Positions 21,985 through 32,771 of a stretch of 64,000 bases of DNA are shown piece after piece. The translations under genes and the position numbers were made by a program. Where the stretch lies: the NCBI GenBank assembly GCA_019915015.1, contig JAHBBC010000013.1, positions 992,001 to 1,056,000 of the forward strand. The letters run 5' to 3'. How positions within the stretch are numbered: the stretch's first letter is position 1; every line of letters starts with the position of its first letter. The stretch comes from Auriscalpium vulgare. Lineage: Eukaryota; Basidiomycota; Agaricomycetes; Russulales; Auriscalpiaceae. Under the pieces are notes generated by a model, which saw only the letters and a program-made list of their open reading frames with translations, did no database searches and had not been told where the DNA came from.

Positions 21985-22419
21985 TGTATTTGAAAATGTG
22001 ACTATAAATACCAGCAACAAAGTAAAGATGCCTTGGGAATGCAAAATTCTCAGTCTTCCCTCAATTATTTGTTCAGTTGTACATGAGGAAACAAAGAGGG
22101 AGCTATGGTTTATATATACTTACAAGTGATGTCTATTCATTTGGAGTTCAACAATTTTAGAGTTTGTTATTTGCAGAAGGAGTGGTGAAGGAAAGCATTT
22201 GTAGCAAACATGTGGCTTATAAGGATGGATGATATACTGACCTAAATCTACATGAACAATGATCTGAGGTCAAATTTACTACATATGGCGTTAGTTCAGA
22301 AGCCAATAGAGCAGTCAATATTGAATTGTTAATGTATATGGCACCCAGGCTATGAACAAACACAAGCAACAATATTGAATCTTTAATCTATGCTACACTC
22401 GAAAGTAATCAAACCCTAA
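21985..22419. other. AT-rich non-coding left flank of the satellite
   Basis: Base composition drops sharply from GC-rich gene sequence to about 60% A+T near 21975. No frame or motif recognised; it leads into the tandem array. Confidence 0.6.
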
Positions 22420-24560
22420 GCCTACTGAGGCGAGCCACTTCTTGAATTCACATAATACCACCAGGACAGATTTTTAATTCAAAGCACAGCGAAATGCACT
22501 CAGCCCCATTTAAATTTACATCAAACCACCAGGCTAGAATTTCAGTTCAGATCACACCGGAATGCACTCAGCCCCTGTTTAAATTCACATCGCACCACCG
22601 GGCTGGATTTTTAATTCAGATCACACCAAAATGCACTCAGCCCCTGTTTTAATTCACATCATGCCACCGGGCTGAATATTTAATTCAAAGCACAACAAAA
22701 TGCACTCAGCCATGTTGATATTCATATCAGACGAGTAGGGTGGATTTTTAATTCAGATCATACCAAAATGCACTCAGCCCCTGTTTTAATTCACATCATG
22801 CCACCGGGCTGAATATTTAATTCAAAGCACAACAAAATGCACTCAGCCATGTTGATATTCATATCAGACGACCAGGGTGGATTTTTAATTCAGATCATAC
22901 CAAAATGCACTGAGCCATGTTGATATTCATATCAGACGACCAGGGTGGATTTTTGATTCAGATCACACCAAAATGCACTCAGCCCCTGTTTTAATTCACA
23001 TAATCCCACTGGGCTGAATATTTAATTCAAAGCACAACAAAATGCACTCAGCCATGTTGATATTCATATCAGACGAGTTGGGTGGATTTTTAATTCAGAT
23101 CATACCAAAATGCACTCAGCCCCTGTTTTAATTCACATCATGCCACCGGGCTGAATATTTAATTCAAAGCACAACAAAATGCACTCAGCCATGTTGATAT
23201 TCATATCAGATGACCAGGGTGGATTTTTAATTCAGATCATACCAAAATGCACTCAGCCCCGTTTAAATTCACATCAAACCACCGGGCTGGATTTTTAATT
23301 CAGATCACACCAACATACGCTCAGCCCCTGTTTTAATTCACATCATGCCACCGGGCTGAATATTTAATTCAAAGCACAACAAAATGCACAAAGCCATGTT
23401 GATATTCATATCAGACAACCAGGGTGGATTTTTAGATCCGATCACACCAAAATGCACTCAGCCCCTGTTTTAATTCACATCATGCCACTGGGCAGAATAT
23501 TTAATTCAAAGCATAACAAAATGCACAAAGCCCCTGTTTTCATTCACGTCATGCCACCAGGCTGAATATTTAATTCAGATCACACCAAAATGCACTCAGC
23601 CCCTGTTTTAATTCACATCATGCCACCGGGCTAGATATTTAATTCAAAGCACAACAAAATGCACTCAGCCATCTTGATATTCATATCAGACGACCAGGGT
23701 GGATTTTTGATTCAGATCACACCAAAATGCACTCAGCCCCTGTTTTAATTCACATCATCCCACTGGGCTGAATATTTAATTCAAAGCACAACAAAATGCA
23801 CTCAGCCATGTTGATATTCATATCAGACGAGTAGGGTGGATTTTTAATTCAGATCATACCAAAATGCACTCAGCCCCCTTTATATTCACATCATGCCACC
23901 AGGTTGAATATTTAATTTGAAGCTCAACAAATGCACTCAGCCCTCTTGATATTCATATCACACCAAACCAGAATGCACTCAGCCCCTGTTTTAATTAATA
24001 TCACACCACCGGGCTGAATATTTCATTCAGATCACACTGAAATGCACTCAGCCCTGTTTAAATTCACATCAGATGACCAGGGTGGATTTTTAATTCAGCT
24101 CACATAGAAATGCACTCAGCCCTGTTGAAATCTGCATCACTCCACTTGGATGGATTTTTAATTGAGATCACAAAAAAATGCACTCAGCCTTGTATAAATT
24201 CACATCATGCCACACCAGAATGCTCTCAGCCCCTGTATTAATTCACATCATGCCACCAGGCTGGATATTTAATTTGGATCACACCTAAATGCACTCAGCT
24301 CCTGTTTTAATCTATATCACACCACCAGGCTGGATTCTTAATCTATATCACCAAAATGCACCCAGCTCCTATTTTGCGTTATATCATACCACATTACTGG
24401 ATTTTTAATTTAGGTTATACCAAAATGCACTCAGCCTCTGTTTGGATTTATATCAATTTATATCACACCGCAAGGTTGAATATTTGTTTCAGATCACCCT
24501 TCAGCCCCTGTTTGGATTTATATCATACAACAAGGTTCAATGTTTGATTCATATGGCACT
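22420..24560. repeat. AT-rich satellite array, about 69-bp unit
   Basis: About 30 units, each marked by ATGCACTCAGCC. Successive marks at 22493, 22562, 22631, 22700, 22768 and 22837 give steps of 69 or 68 bp. Two variants alternate in places: one with CCCCTGTTTTAATTCACATC and CACCGGGCTGAATATTTAAT, one with CATGTTGATATTCATATCAG and AGGGTGGATTTTTAATTC, giving a 137-bp higher-order unit. Units at both ends are more diverged (the right end fades to about 24700), as in satellites that homogenise in the middle. No coding content. Such sequence in a GC-rich fungal gene region is unusual. Confidence 0.9.
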
Positions 24561-25222
24561 AAAATGTTCTCAGTCTCAGCGCCTTCCTAGATTTATATTG
24601 ACTATCTATGTTGACTATTCAATCAAATTCAAACCGGACTACACTTGGCCCCTGTTTCAATATATATTGCACCAGAGCCTCAATTTTTAATTTATATTGT
24701 CAGCCCCGCAGAGAGCAGAGGTGACAATACTGAATTCTTAATTCAAAAGTATAGTCTCAATTTCATAAAGCAACACCTCACAGTGTGCTCATCCAAATAT
24801 CATGAAAGCAAGAGATTATGTGACAAGGAATGCACAATCTTGCAACTAATGTTGATATGTTCACAATGTCATCACAATAATTTCAACGATTAAAACAGCA
24901 AGCGATCTTTTTAGTATTTAAAAAACATGAAGATAACAGCCTGAACATCATAAACTAACTCCTCACGATCTGCTCATTCAAATTTCATGAAACAAGCACC
25001 ATTCGAAAGCTGTTCCTCGTACCTTCCCAATGGTACAAAGCAATCGCAAATCCAACTTGTTTCCACGAAGATATAAGAGTAAAACTGTCGACCGGAAAAA
25101 CTCGGGTGTGTGCCCGGGTGAAACCGTAAACTGTACTTTACTTCGGACTCCGACGGCATATTTTTCTGCTCGAAAGAACTGATTCCAAATATGGAATCAG
25201 AACCGTGACAACGTCCACAACA
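24561..25222. other. AT-rich right flank of the satellite
   Basis: Decayed units to about 24700, then AT-rich unique sequence to about 25080, where composition returns to normal. An inverted repeat GATTCCAAATATGGAATC lies at about 25179-25196, just before the next gene. No gene. Confidence 0.6.
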
Positions 25223-25853
25223 ATGGCGTCAACGTCGGTGACATCGAGCCTCGACTATTCGGACACGTATCCATGTGCGTCCTGTGTAATTATTGCTCAA
25301 TAGCTGCTAACTGATTGCAGCAGCCGTATTGGGCAGCCCCTTTACTTCTGAGTATGACAGCCCCGCCGCCAGCCCGCGGGCCACCTCTGTTGACTGCGTG
25401 TGGGACGACTGCTTGGACACCTCTGACGACTTCGTCGACGGCAGCCTGTGGGTCACCTCTGACGACTGCGTGCGAAGCCCGTCATTCGCCTCTGACGAAT
25501 GCGTGCAAAGTCTTCGACACTTCAACGGCAGTCCCGCCGCCAGCCCGCGGATCACCTCCAACACCTCTGACGACTGCGTGCAAAGCCCGTCATTCGCCTC
25601 TGACGAATGCGTGCAAAGCCTTCGACACTTCAACGGCAGTCCCGCCGCCAGCCCGCGGATCACCTCCAACGACTGCATGCAAAGCCCTCCGATTCGACGT
25701 GACCGTTTCGGACGGCGAAGGAGTATCGCTTCGCCATTTGGTATGACGCCTTCGCCGCCACCATCACCGTCACCCATCACAGGCATCCAGCCAGAGGACA
25801 TACCCTTGGAGCTCGCACGCGCGTGGTGCACGGCGCGGAAGAGTGTCGGCTGA
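25223..25853 (+). CDS. Hypothetical Ser/Asp/Cys-rich protein built on a minisatellite (2 exons)
   Basis: Exon 1 25223-25274 (MASTSVTSSLDYSD), a 46-bp intron (GTGCGT...TTGCAG), exon 2 25321-25853; 194 residues, in phase. Residues about 50-135 are a tandem repeat of about 36 residues containing TSDDCVQSPSFASDECVQS and HFNGSPAASPRITS. The end is basic then Pro-rich (RRDRFGRRRS, PPPSPSPITG). No known domain. Frame choice rests on the in-phase splice and the acidic, low-complexity content; two other frames are also open through the repeat, so coding is likely but not certain. Confidence 0.5.
25455..25675 (+). repeat. 108-bp coding minisatellite (about 2 units)
   Basis: ACCTCTGACGACTGCGTG at 25455 recurs at 25563, a period of 108 bp, and a shorter third start follows near 25659. 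Being a multiple of three, the period keeps all frames open. Internally ACGACTGCGTG / ACGAATGCGTG is itself repeated. Confidence 0.8.
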
Positions 25854-26880
25854 GGGCGATCTTTGAGGACTCGTACGCACACCCTAGACCGCACTCTAGC
25901 TTCTTCGCTCAGCTAGCCTGTCATTCCGTGTTTGTTGTCCCAACTCACATATTCACAACTCGCCATGTATACCCGTACACTATCATCATGTAAATTACAT
26001 CCTATCGCATGAGTCGGGTTGCACATACCCGTTCTCGGTCCTTCAATCTGGCTTCCACACATCAGGAAAAACTCATATCCGCACGTACCGGCGGCCCCAC
26101 GTCATTGTTGATTGTCACACCTTTCGTGTGACCTCGTCACTGTTCAAAACCGCGCCTCCACCCTCCTCTTCCTGCCAGCACGGTTGCCTCGCCAGAAGCG
26201 CGCTCAGCTTGAGCGGGGCGCCGTGCGCCACTCGTCTGCCTCGTACGCCCTCATCTACCTCACCTGCCTTCTTTGTTAGCGTTTCGGTGAGTCCAGCAGT
26301 GGCAGCCACAGCTCCGGGCTTCTCCCACTGCCCAGAGCTGCCAGCCAGTTGCGCGCCATGCGGGACCCATTCCCACCTCGCATGGACGCTTATCGGCCCA
26401 CTGGCACAGCCGCAGGCCGCGCGCCACAGAACTGCTCGCCTTGGCGTGCTCCCACCTCTGTGACGCGTTGCTCAGGCTGGCAGGCCATGCCCGCAAGACG
26501 GTGCGACCTCGTTCAACGCAACTACTCTATTCTATGGGGAAGCGGCTCTACCGGAATGCACGGTGAGTTCCCTGGCGGCTTCAATGTGGATACATATGCT
26601 GATATCTATGACAGTGCTGCCTCGGGCGCGGAAGCACTTCGCGTCGCGCACGCTCTCACAGCTTCCATCTGCGACTCTCGACGTCGCGAAGGCGCGCAGA
26701 GGACAGATTCGCAGCCAGCTGAGCGCATTGTCCCGCCTTCGCTCATGCAATGGAATGTTGCGATGGGGACTGACCGCCCTCCCAGTCTCAATGGTGCTTC
26801 GCCAAGCGCAGATCCACCGCGCGTCGGGTACGTCCCTCCCGGCACCCGACTCGGACCCATTTGCTAACCGCCGCTCCCAG
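25854..26880. other. Promoter region and possible 5' exons of the gene ending at 27325
   Basis: A good fungal intron is visible at 26563-26614 (GTGAGT, GCTGAT branch site, GACAG), and a second candidate donor GTACGT at 26828 pairs with the CCCAG at 26880. The exon between them can be read in two frames and no start codon could be fixed. The rest has no gene. Confidence 0.35.
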
Positions 26881-27325
26881 ACCCCTACTCACGCAAGTTC
26901 TCCTTCTCTTCCGACAGCGAGGTCTCGCGCTACTCGCAGTTCCACGTCGAGCACCCGCTCAGCACCGCGCGCCCGCGCACCGCCGAGCACGCGCCGCCCA
27001 TGCGCACTGCATACGGCTGGGACTCGGAGGAGCGCTTCGACACGCACAGCCAGAGCCGCTCGGGCTCAAACGCGGGCTCCCCGCGCACGCCCAGCGACAG
27101 CGCGTCCCCGTCCGACGTCGCCATGGCCGTGGACCCGTCGCCCGCGGGCCGCAAGCACCCGCGCGTCTGGGACGGCGAGGTGCGCCCCATCAGAGCCGTG
27201 CCATCATGACAGCGCTGACCGCGTTCCCCGCATTGCAGGACCACGCTGCTGCGCCCATGCTGCCGCCGCGCAAGCGCTCGCACCACGGGTCCCCGGCGCT
27301 TGCGGCCAGCGGGGTCGGGCACTGA
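26881..27325 (+). CDS. 3' exons of an unidentified Ser/Pro-rich gene
   Basis: Exons 26881-27179 and 27239-27325, joined in phase across a 59-bp intron with GTGCGC donor, CTGAC branch site and TTGCAG acceptor. The product reads DPYSRKFSFSSDSEVSRYSQ, then many Ser-Pro sites (AGSPRTPSDSASPSD), KHPRVWDGE, and a basic C-terminus (PPRKRSHHGSP). Third positions are almost all G or C. Upstream, a donor at 26828 would join in phase (giving RAS-DPYSRK). No domain recognised; the composition suggests a disordered, possibly phosphorylated, nuclear protein, which is inference. Confidence 0.45.
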
Positions 27326-28339
27326 TCATGCGCGTGAGCTGCGGGCGCACTGCACGATACCCAGCATGTGGAGGAGGCGCCCGGCGCTTGGTCCAGGGTG
27401 TACATATACTGTACTACATGACAACTATGAGTGCTACGTACATGGTACCCTCGACAGCTCGCCCTGCCGCCCATTCCCGGCCCAGAGAGCTCCATTGCGT
27501 GCCCCCAACAGATAAGTTGGCGCAGTCGCAGCTCACACGCGTGAACACGGCGGCGGCTGCGCGGCAGGTGGGATGGGGGAGGCTGGAGGGATGTCTTGAG
27601 CGCCGGTGTCGAAGGTCCAGTGTCGAAGGTCCGGTGTCGATGGGCTACATGCAAACACATCAGCATATACTCCCCATCATGGCCTCAGCGACGCACCTCG
27701 CGGGAGCACCAAATGTGCCAACAATTTCTTCTTGCGTGGCCTTCGTCTGATGGGAGGTGCCAGCTGATGGGAGGTGCCAGCGCGCAAGGTGGGACTCGGA
27801 GGGAGCTAGCACGGAAGGTCTGCTGCATCATCATGGCGAGCACAGGAGAGGCGCCGTGTACGGATACCTAGATCTTCACCAAGAGGGCCGTGTCCGGCGC
27901 ACTACAAGGCTGGAGGAAGGACGAACACGGTTCAGCACGCAGAGGGACTACGGAGCACAGCCACCGGATGTACCCGACTTGGACTCGGAGCTAGCAACTC
28001 CAGTGGAATTGCTCCCGCAGCTGCGTAGGCCGTTGAGAGCAATTCGGGCTAACCAGGAGGCGGGTGAGAGCTAACCAGGAGGTGGTGTGAGCTAACCAGG
28101 ATTGAACTCTGCAGGAGACGACGCACCGGGGGAATGGTAACTCCCGCAGCATACTCACCCCCGGCACTGTCTTGTTCACAGCGACGACGGCCACCACTGC
28201 CAGCAAACACACCGGCGGCGGACGATAAAGGGGCCAGTCTACCAGAGTCGATGAGGAGTACAAAAAGTGAGCTGCCGACTGTGGTAGGAGCCCATCTCAC
28301 TTCCTATCTGCACACCCGCGCACCGACGAATCGACGACG
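27326..28339. other. Intergenic with short tandem repeats
   Basis: No gene seen. Short direct repeats: GTGTCGAAGGTCC units at about 27605-27640, TGATGGGAGGTGCCAGC twice at about 27749-27782, and GCTAACCAGGAGG-type units of about 22 bp, three times, at about 28048-28102. Confidence 0.5.
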
Positions 28340-28976
28340 ATGCAAATCACCCCGACCCCCATTCATCCCGCATCTCTTACCCTTCCGCATGTGTCGTCAA
28401 CCCCTTCAGTGCCGGAAGGCTTCTTCGTGGTGACTCGCGGCTGAGCGCGGGGGATATTGACTCAGTGGTTCGCCTTGCTTTATTTTTGTTGATGGACTCG
28501 TATTCACGCACTATAGGTCGGTCGTTGAGCCTCTCGTCATCGGCTACCCCGACTTCGCCTTCATCTGCGTTGCGACCCGGGAGGCGGCCGATAAAGCGTG
28601 GCTGTCAGCCTGCACCACGCTGGCAGACACAGTGGCGCCTCCTGCGACCGCATACTGCTCAGCCCACGTACGTGTATGACCTGTCGCACATGCTCCGTTG
28701 CCCTAACAGAGGTGCGGTACAGCCCTCCACCGCCCCTGCCGCATTCCGGATGAAGAGTAACTTCCCGTTTTATGCCGTTGCAAGGGGTTGTCGGATTGGT
28801 GTGTACACCGACTGGTGAGCCACCCTCGCTTTGCATTCCTCCGCTCTAAATTGATCCAGATACATAGGAACGATGCCTACCCCCACGTCCGACATCACAA
28901 GGACGCCAAGTTCAAGGGCTTCTATGCGCTCGAAGAGTGCATCAACTGGCTTAACGCTAAGCTCGAGCGGCGTTAA
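28340..28976 (+). pseudogene. Tandem RNase H1 N-terminal (viroplasmin-like) domain protein with one nonsense codon
   Basis: Proposed exons 28340-28467, 28517-28667, 28723-28814 and 28868-28976 (160 codons, in phase). Domain 1: EGFFVVTRG, a TGA stop at 28442-28444 where Arg is usual, then ARGILTQW / VVEPLVIGYPDFAFICVATR and EAADKAW. Domain 2: FPFYAVARGCRIGVYTDW / NDAYPHVRHHKDAKFKGF and ALEECINWL. Both match the RNase H1 N-terminal fold (aromatic-Y/V-V-x-x-G, G-I/V-x-T-x-W), which binds RNA/DNA hybrids or dsRNA. Each domain has an intron splitting the Trp codon at the same phase, so the second domain arose by duplication with its intron. No RNase H catalytic domain follows. The TGA cannot be removed by a simple splice change, so this copy is probably dead or misread at one base. 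Confidence 0.6.
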
Positions 28977-29433
28977 AGAACGCTGTTGTGTATGTCTTTG
29001 CTACTATGTCCTCATTGTGTATATATGTTCTTGTGATCCCCGGCCATGTCTCCGCCCCTGCAGCTTTCGTATACATGTAGCAATTGCAGAGTATCGTTTG
29101 TATCAAATATATGTGAATGTCGCGCAAAAGAATGTAGATACTGTTGCAGAAATTCCATATCACGTAGCAAAATTAACACAATATCCGCCGGTGCGCGCAA
29201 GAACTGCCCCACGACAGTGTAAAATAATCAGGAATTTACCTTGTGTGCGGATGGCAGAGGGTGTGAGTCTAGCAAGGCCATACATAGCAAAAGTCCGAAA
29301 CTCTGGACGCTTGCTTTCCTCTTACCGCCAACTGCCTTCGCTCATTCGCTCTCGCTCATTCGTCTCCCGCCGTTACTCTAATATCACTCCCCGGTACACA
29401 TTCCCTCTATTAAAGGCTCGCTAGCAAACCACA
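28977..29433. other. Intergenic spacer
   Basis: The 3' flank of the viroplasmin-like gene and the upstream region of the gene at 29434 (TTAAAG at about 29410). AT-richer around 29100-29180. No gene. Confidence 0.5.
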
Positions 29434-30142
29434 ATGGAAGGCTCGTACTACAACCGGTGCGTTGTATATTCGTTCAGGCGTGCACCACCCTCTGAACACT
29501 TGCTCTCAAGGAACCGCCACGGCCGCAAGCTCTACCAGCAGCTTTACTATGAGGCCAGCAAGGGGCGGCGCAAGGTCAGTAAGGCTGCGCGTCAGGCAGC
29601 AATGGATAAACGCAGGCGTGAGCAGTCCGGCAATCGCAGGTGCGTCGCCGCGAACTTTGAACCTGACAGATCTGACTCATGCTTGATCTGTTGCAGCACG
29701 TACCACAGCCCGCTGATGCACAGCAGCCCCGGGGATGACCCGTGTCGAGATGCCGAGGCGGAGTGGACCTTGGAGGACGCAGTCGTCGAGTTGCGCGACC
29801 GACTCAGTGACCAGCTCGGCGAGAACAATTGGGTGCCGGACTTCAAGCAGACCATCCAGACGTGGATCGACAGATACGTGGACGAAGCACAAGAGGTCGT
29901 CGCCGAAGGCAACCACACGAAGGCGACGCGTCTCTATCACCTCCGACGTCTCATCGCGGGCCTGAGGCAAGAACAAGAACTCGCTGAGCAGGGACGAGAC
30001 GCACGCCGCGCCGTCGTGGAAGACCTCGGGCTTGTGCTGTGGGGAAGACGGTGAGCAGGTCCACCGTCCCGCAGGCATCTCCGAGAGCTGACAGGCATAC
30101 AGAGTCAATAGGACTGCATTCTTCAAGATCTATGGCTGGTAG
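29434..30142 (+). CDS. Hypothetical charged helical protein (3 exons)
   Basis: Exons 29434-29639, 29697-30050 and 30103-30142 (199 residues, in phase); introns GTGCGT...TTGCAG (57 bp, readable through) and GTGAGC...TACAG (52 bp). The N-terminus is basic (RNRHGRKLYQQLYYEASKGR, then KRRREQSGN); the C-terminal two-thirds is acidic and strongly helical (EWTLEDAVVELRDRLSDQL, LYHLRRLIAGLRQEQELAEQ), ending VNRTAFFKIYGW. No Cys finger or known domain. It converges on the KDZ gene with a 140-bp gap. A protein- or nucleic-acid-binding accessory of the neighbouring transposase-like gene is possible, with no direct evidence. Confidence 0.6.
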
Positions 30143-30282
30143 TTGGCCTCCGGCGTCATGGACACCCTATCATACTTAGCTTTGTAGCTCTACATTCTTG
30201 TGCCTGTAAATAGCGAGCCCTGTATCCATCATTTGCGGCGTAACCAAACATGATATGATTGTGTGTGTGCATCAATGAAACA

Positions 30283-32558
30283 CTACAAAGGGGAGTAGGT
30301 AGGATGGAAGCCTCGCTTCCGTAGCCGCTCGACGACTACCTCGTTCCGGTGCATGATCATCTCATCAAGGAAGAAGTTGTACTTTACCGGCAGCATCTCT
30401 CGACATATTGACTGATATCCACCCAGCCAGACGTTCGTCTGCTCGGCCGCGGAGGAGTTGAAGTACCATTGGCCATCCGGAGTCATGAGCTCTGGAAAGT
30501 TCGCCGGGTTGCAGTATTGCTGGCAGAAGATATCGGCGACAGTGTGCTTGGTGTTGTGGTGGAAGACGTCAACAGGGAGGCCCATGCCGATGAACCATCT
30601 GAATTCTAGTGTCTCCTTATTCGCGAGGATCACCTTCTGAGCGACGCAGCCGCCGTCGTAGAGCATGATGTTCGGCTTCTGTGCGCCGGGGAGGCTGAAT
30701 ACCGTCCGGACCATCCTCTGAGACGCGCCCGGTTAGATGCGGGCAAGACTGAGCGATGCGGAGCTCACCAGTACTTCGGATACAGCCTCAGCGCCGTAGA
30801 ACGTTGCGCGCGCCACTATCACCCCGCATGGGCGGACGATGATCTCCTCATTGTGTGTGCGACGCCGACCAAATTGTGCCTTGCGCTTCACGTTTCCGCT
30901 TGGGGACTTGGCCGGGCATGGGGCGGGGGGATTAGGGTCGGCGATGAGGTGATCCGGCAGCCCTGTTGACGAGCCGGGAGGATCAGCATGCGAACGTACG
31001 ACACCCGCTCCCGTCACCTCGAACCACTCCTCGGAGTCCTCCAGATCGGCATCTGCAGTTGTGGTTGATGTCGCCAAGGCGTCGTTCGGGTGGGCAATGG
31101 CAGCGCGAAGGAGGCGCTGCTTCAGTTGGAACATTGCCGTGCCTCGGGCAAGGTGCACACGCTCCATCTCTCGGTGCACGCTGTCGGAGCACGTCTTTGA
31201 CCCGGGAACAACAGCTGCATGGCAGTCGCCGACAGCGCAGACGTCATGCATGCCGGTATGCTCGGGGCAGAATCGGTGGCGATTGTTGGCGAGAGGGATG
31301 GTGCAACGAAAGACACCGCAGCAGGGGTGCCCAAGTGTTAGCCCATCCACAACAATCGGCTGCACCCGGTCTGCATTGAGAATAGCATTAAGCAGCGGCG
31401 CGGGGGGGAAGGAAGGAACGGCACGCACGCAGGGCGCCATCGGCCCCCTCGTAGATCCGGATGCATCGATCGCAGTAGTGGCGAAGCTCCGGTTGGCCTT
31501 CATCAACGATGCGGGTGTTCCGGTGTTCCATCGCCTCCGTGAAGCGATTGCGCTGGTCGCCAGAGTGAGGGATGTGCAAGAGGTCACTGCGTCGCTGGTG
31601 ATCGCGGAGAAGGGCCAGGATGACGAAGGCGTCCCAAACCTGTTCAGTCGTGAGCGTGAATGAGAACTGCCAGTCTTCAGGTTGTGTGTCGCCCTTGGAG
31701 AGCGACATTTCGTATGAACGCGCACAGTTCGTGGCGGACACCCTAGGTGAAGAGGGCGGCATGTGAAAATCGAGTCTTCAAGACGCAAGGGGGAATGGGC
31801 GCACCAGCTGACGACCATCAGGTCCGTCCATAGAGCCGCTAGTTCCGATTCCACGAATTGATGTTCCCCGACCTGTAGGAAGTCCGGGATACCGGCGTAG
31901 TAAAAGCGTTGGGCGCTGTGGACGTAGTAGTTGTGATGGTAGGTGGAGTTGCAGTCTGCGCAGGATTAGAGGACGGTGGGACCGGCAGAGCACATATGAT
32001 ACGTACGGTGACAGTACAGGTTGACCGCCCAGGCCGGGCGGGCACCATCCGAAACGGTGAAAACGACGACTTGACGTGCCTGTTGCTTTCGAAGGGCGGG
32101 CAGACGACCGACGCACAGCGGATTGATACAATGAAATTGTGGTGGATAGAAGGCCACCGTCGCTATGTAAAGGGTGTGATGAGAAAGAGGAGATGATAAA
32201 TAATGCATCGCGACGCACCAATGCCCAGCTTGAGTCCATGCTCCTCGAGCGCCCTGCTAACCAACACTGCGTGCTCCTTCGGGCCCGGATGGAGCCAGAC
32301 GACGTCGCGGAGAACGTCCCATGCGTCTTGCACCAAGCCATATGCCATGTTGGTGGTGTCGGCCAGGAAACAGCATATCGAGGGGGGCAGAATAGCGGGT
32401 GCAGGGCCTTCTGGGAAGGCGAGTGCAGGCTGGGCGAAGCATATGTCTTCCCTCAATGCTGCCGAAAGGGATATATATTTGATCAGCTGTGCCAGGGAGA
32501 CGGTCTGTCGCAGCTCCGGGTAGTGGCTCAGTCGGCGAACGAGTGTATCCAGCAACAT
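30283..32558 (-). CDS. KDZ transposase-type protein with CxC5 and CxC6 zinc clusters (6 exons)
   Basis: Exons (minus) 32558-32219, 32162-32007, 31955-31805, 31742-31429, 31370-30769 and 30717-30283; five introns of 51-62 bp, all GT-AG; 665 residues, in phase without a stop. The N-terminal helices (LAQLIKYISLSAALREDI) lead to the CxC5 cluster: FHCINPLC, LYCHHCNSTYHHNYYV, GEHQFVESEL, WVSATNCARSYE. CxC6 follows at about 335-400: GHPCCGVFRC, RFCPEHTG, CAVGDC. The C-terminal block has the KDZ RNase H-fold signatures: MLYDGGC (Asp 542), LPVDVFHHNTKH, FCQQYCNP and SAAEQTNVW (Glu 613). These clusters are known from KDZ (Kyakuja-Dileera-Zisupton) transposases of fungi. The catalytic part is short next to full KDZ proteins, so it may be a domesticated or CxC5/CxC6-only form. 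The GTACGG repeat lies 146-197 bp upstream. Confidence 0.85.
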
Positions 32559-32703
32559 AGCGGGCGGGGGAGAACATATAGTAGAACGTATAGTACTTGG
32601 GCAGAGTTGGGCAGGCGCCGGGACAGGTCGATGACGCGCCTGCAACTGAGACAAATGCCAGATCGAGATGGGATTAATCGCGATCATTCTGGGCCCATCT
32701 GGA

Positions 32704-32755
32704 CCGCCGTACTACGGCCGGACTACGGCCGTACAAAAAAACCGCCGTACTTTCC
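32704..32755 (-). repeat. GTACGG repeat, right copy (possible TIR or shared promoter motif)
   Basis: On the minus strand: GGAAAGTACGGCGG, a run of seven T, GTACGGCC, then GTAGTCCGGCCGTAGTACGG. It matches 17948-17994 in inverted orientation and contains TACGGCCGTA-type palindromes. It lies upstream of the KDZ gene, as its partner lies upstream of the gene at 18332. Confidence 0.7.
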
Positions 32756-32771
32756 ATGTCCCAGATGTCCT

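Larger units (their letters stand above)
17913..32771. mobile_element. Putative large KDZ-type element with cargo genes
   Basis: The ends are inverted copies of one repeat (17948-17994 and 32704-32755), and an AGGACAT lies just outside each. The first gene inside each end reads inward: a zinc-finger gene at the left and a KDZ/CxC5-CxC6 gene at the right. The 14.8 kb between also holds five further genes and a satellite array. KDZ proteins are known DNA transposases of fungi, so a TIR-flanked element is plausible. Against it: no target-site duplication could be found, and the repeats are only about 50 bp and diverged. A shared promoter element for two co-regulated genes is the alternative. Confidence 0.35.

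Noticed and set aside
22420..24700. CRISPR array
   Set aside because: Units are contiguous and diverged tandem repeats without conserved repeat/unique spacer alternation, in a eukaryotic context.
24356..24893. Plus-strand frames of 62-82 codons in the satellite
   Set aside because: Open frames arise from the AT-rich repeat; no start context and no similarity to a protein family.
26563..27750. 395-codon Arg/Ala-rich plus-strand frame
   Set aside because: GC-driven shadow of the spliced frame that reads DPYSRKFSF and ends at 27325.
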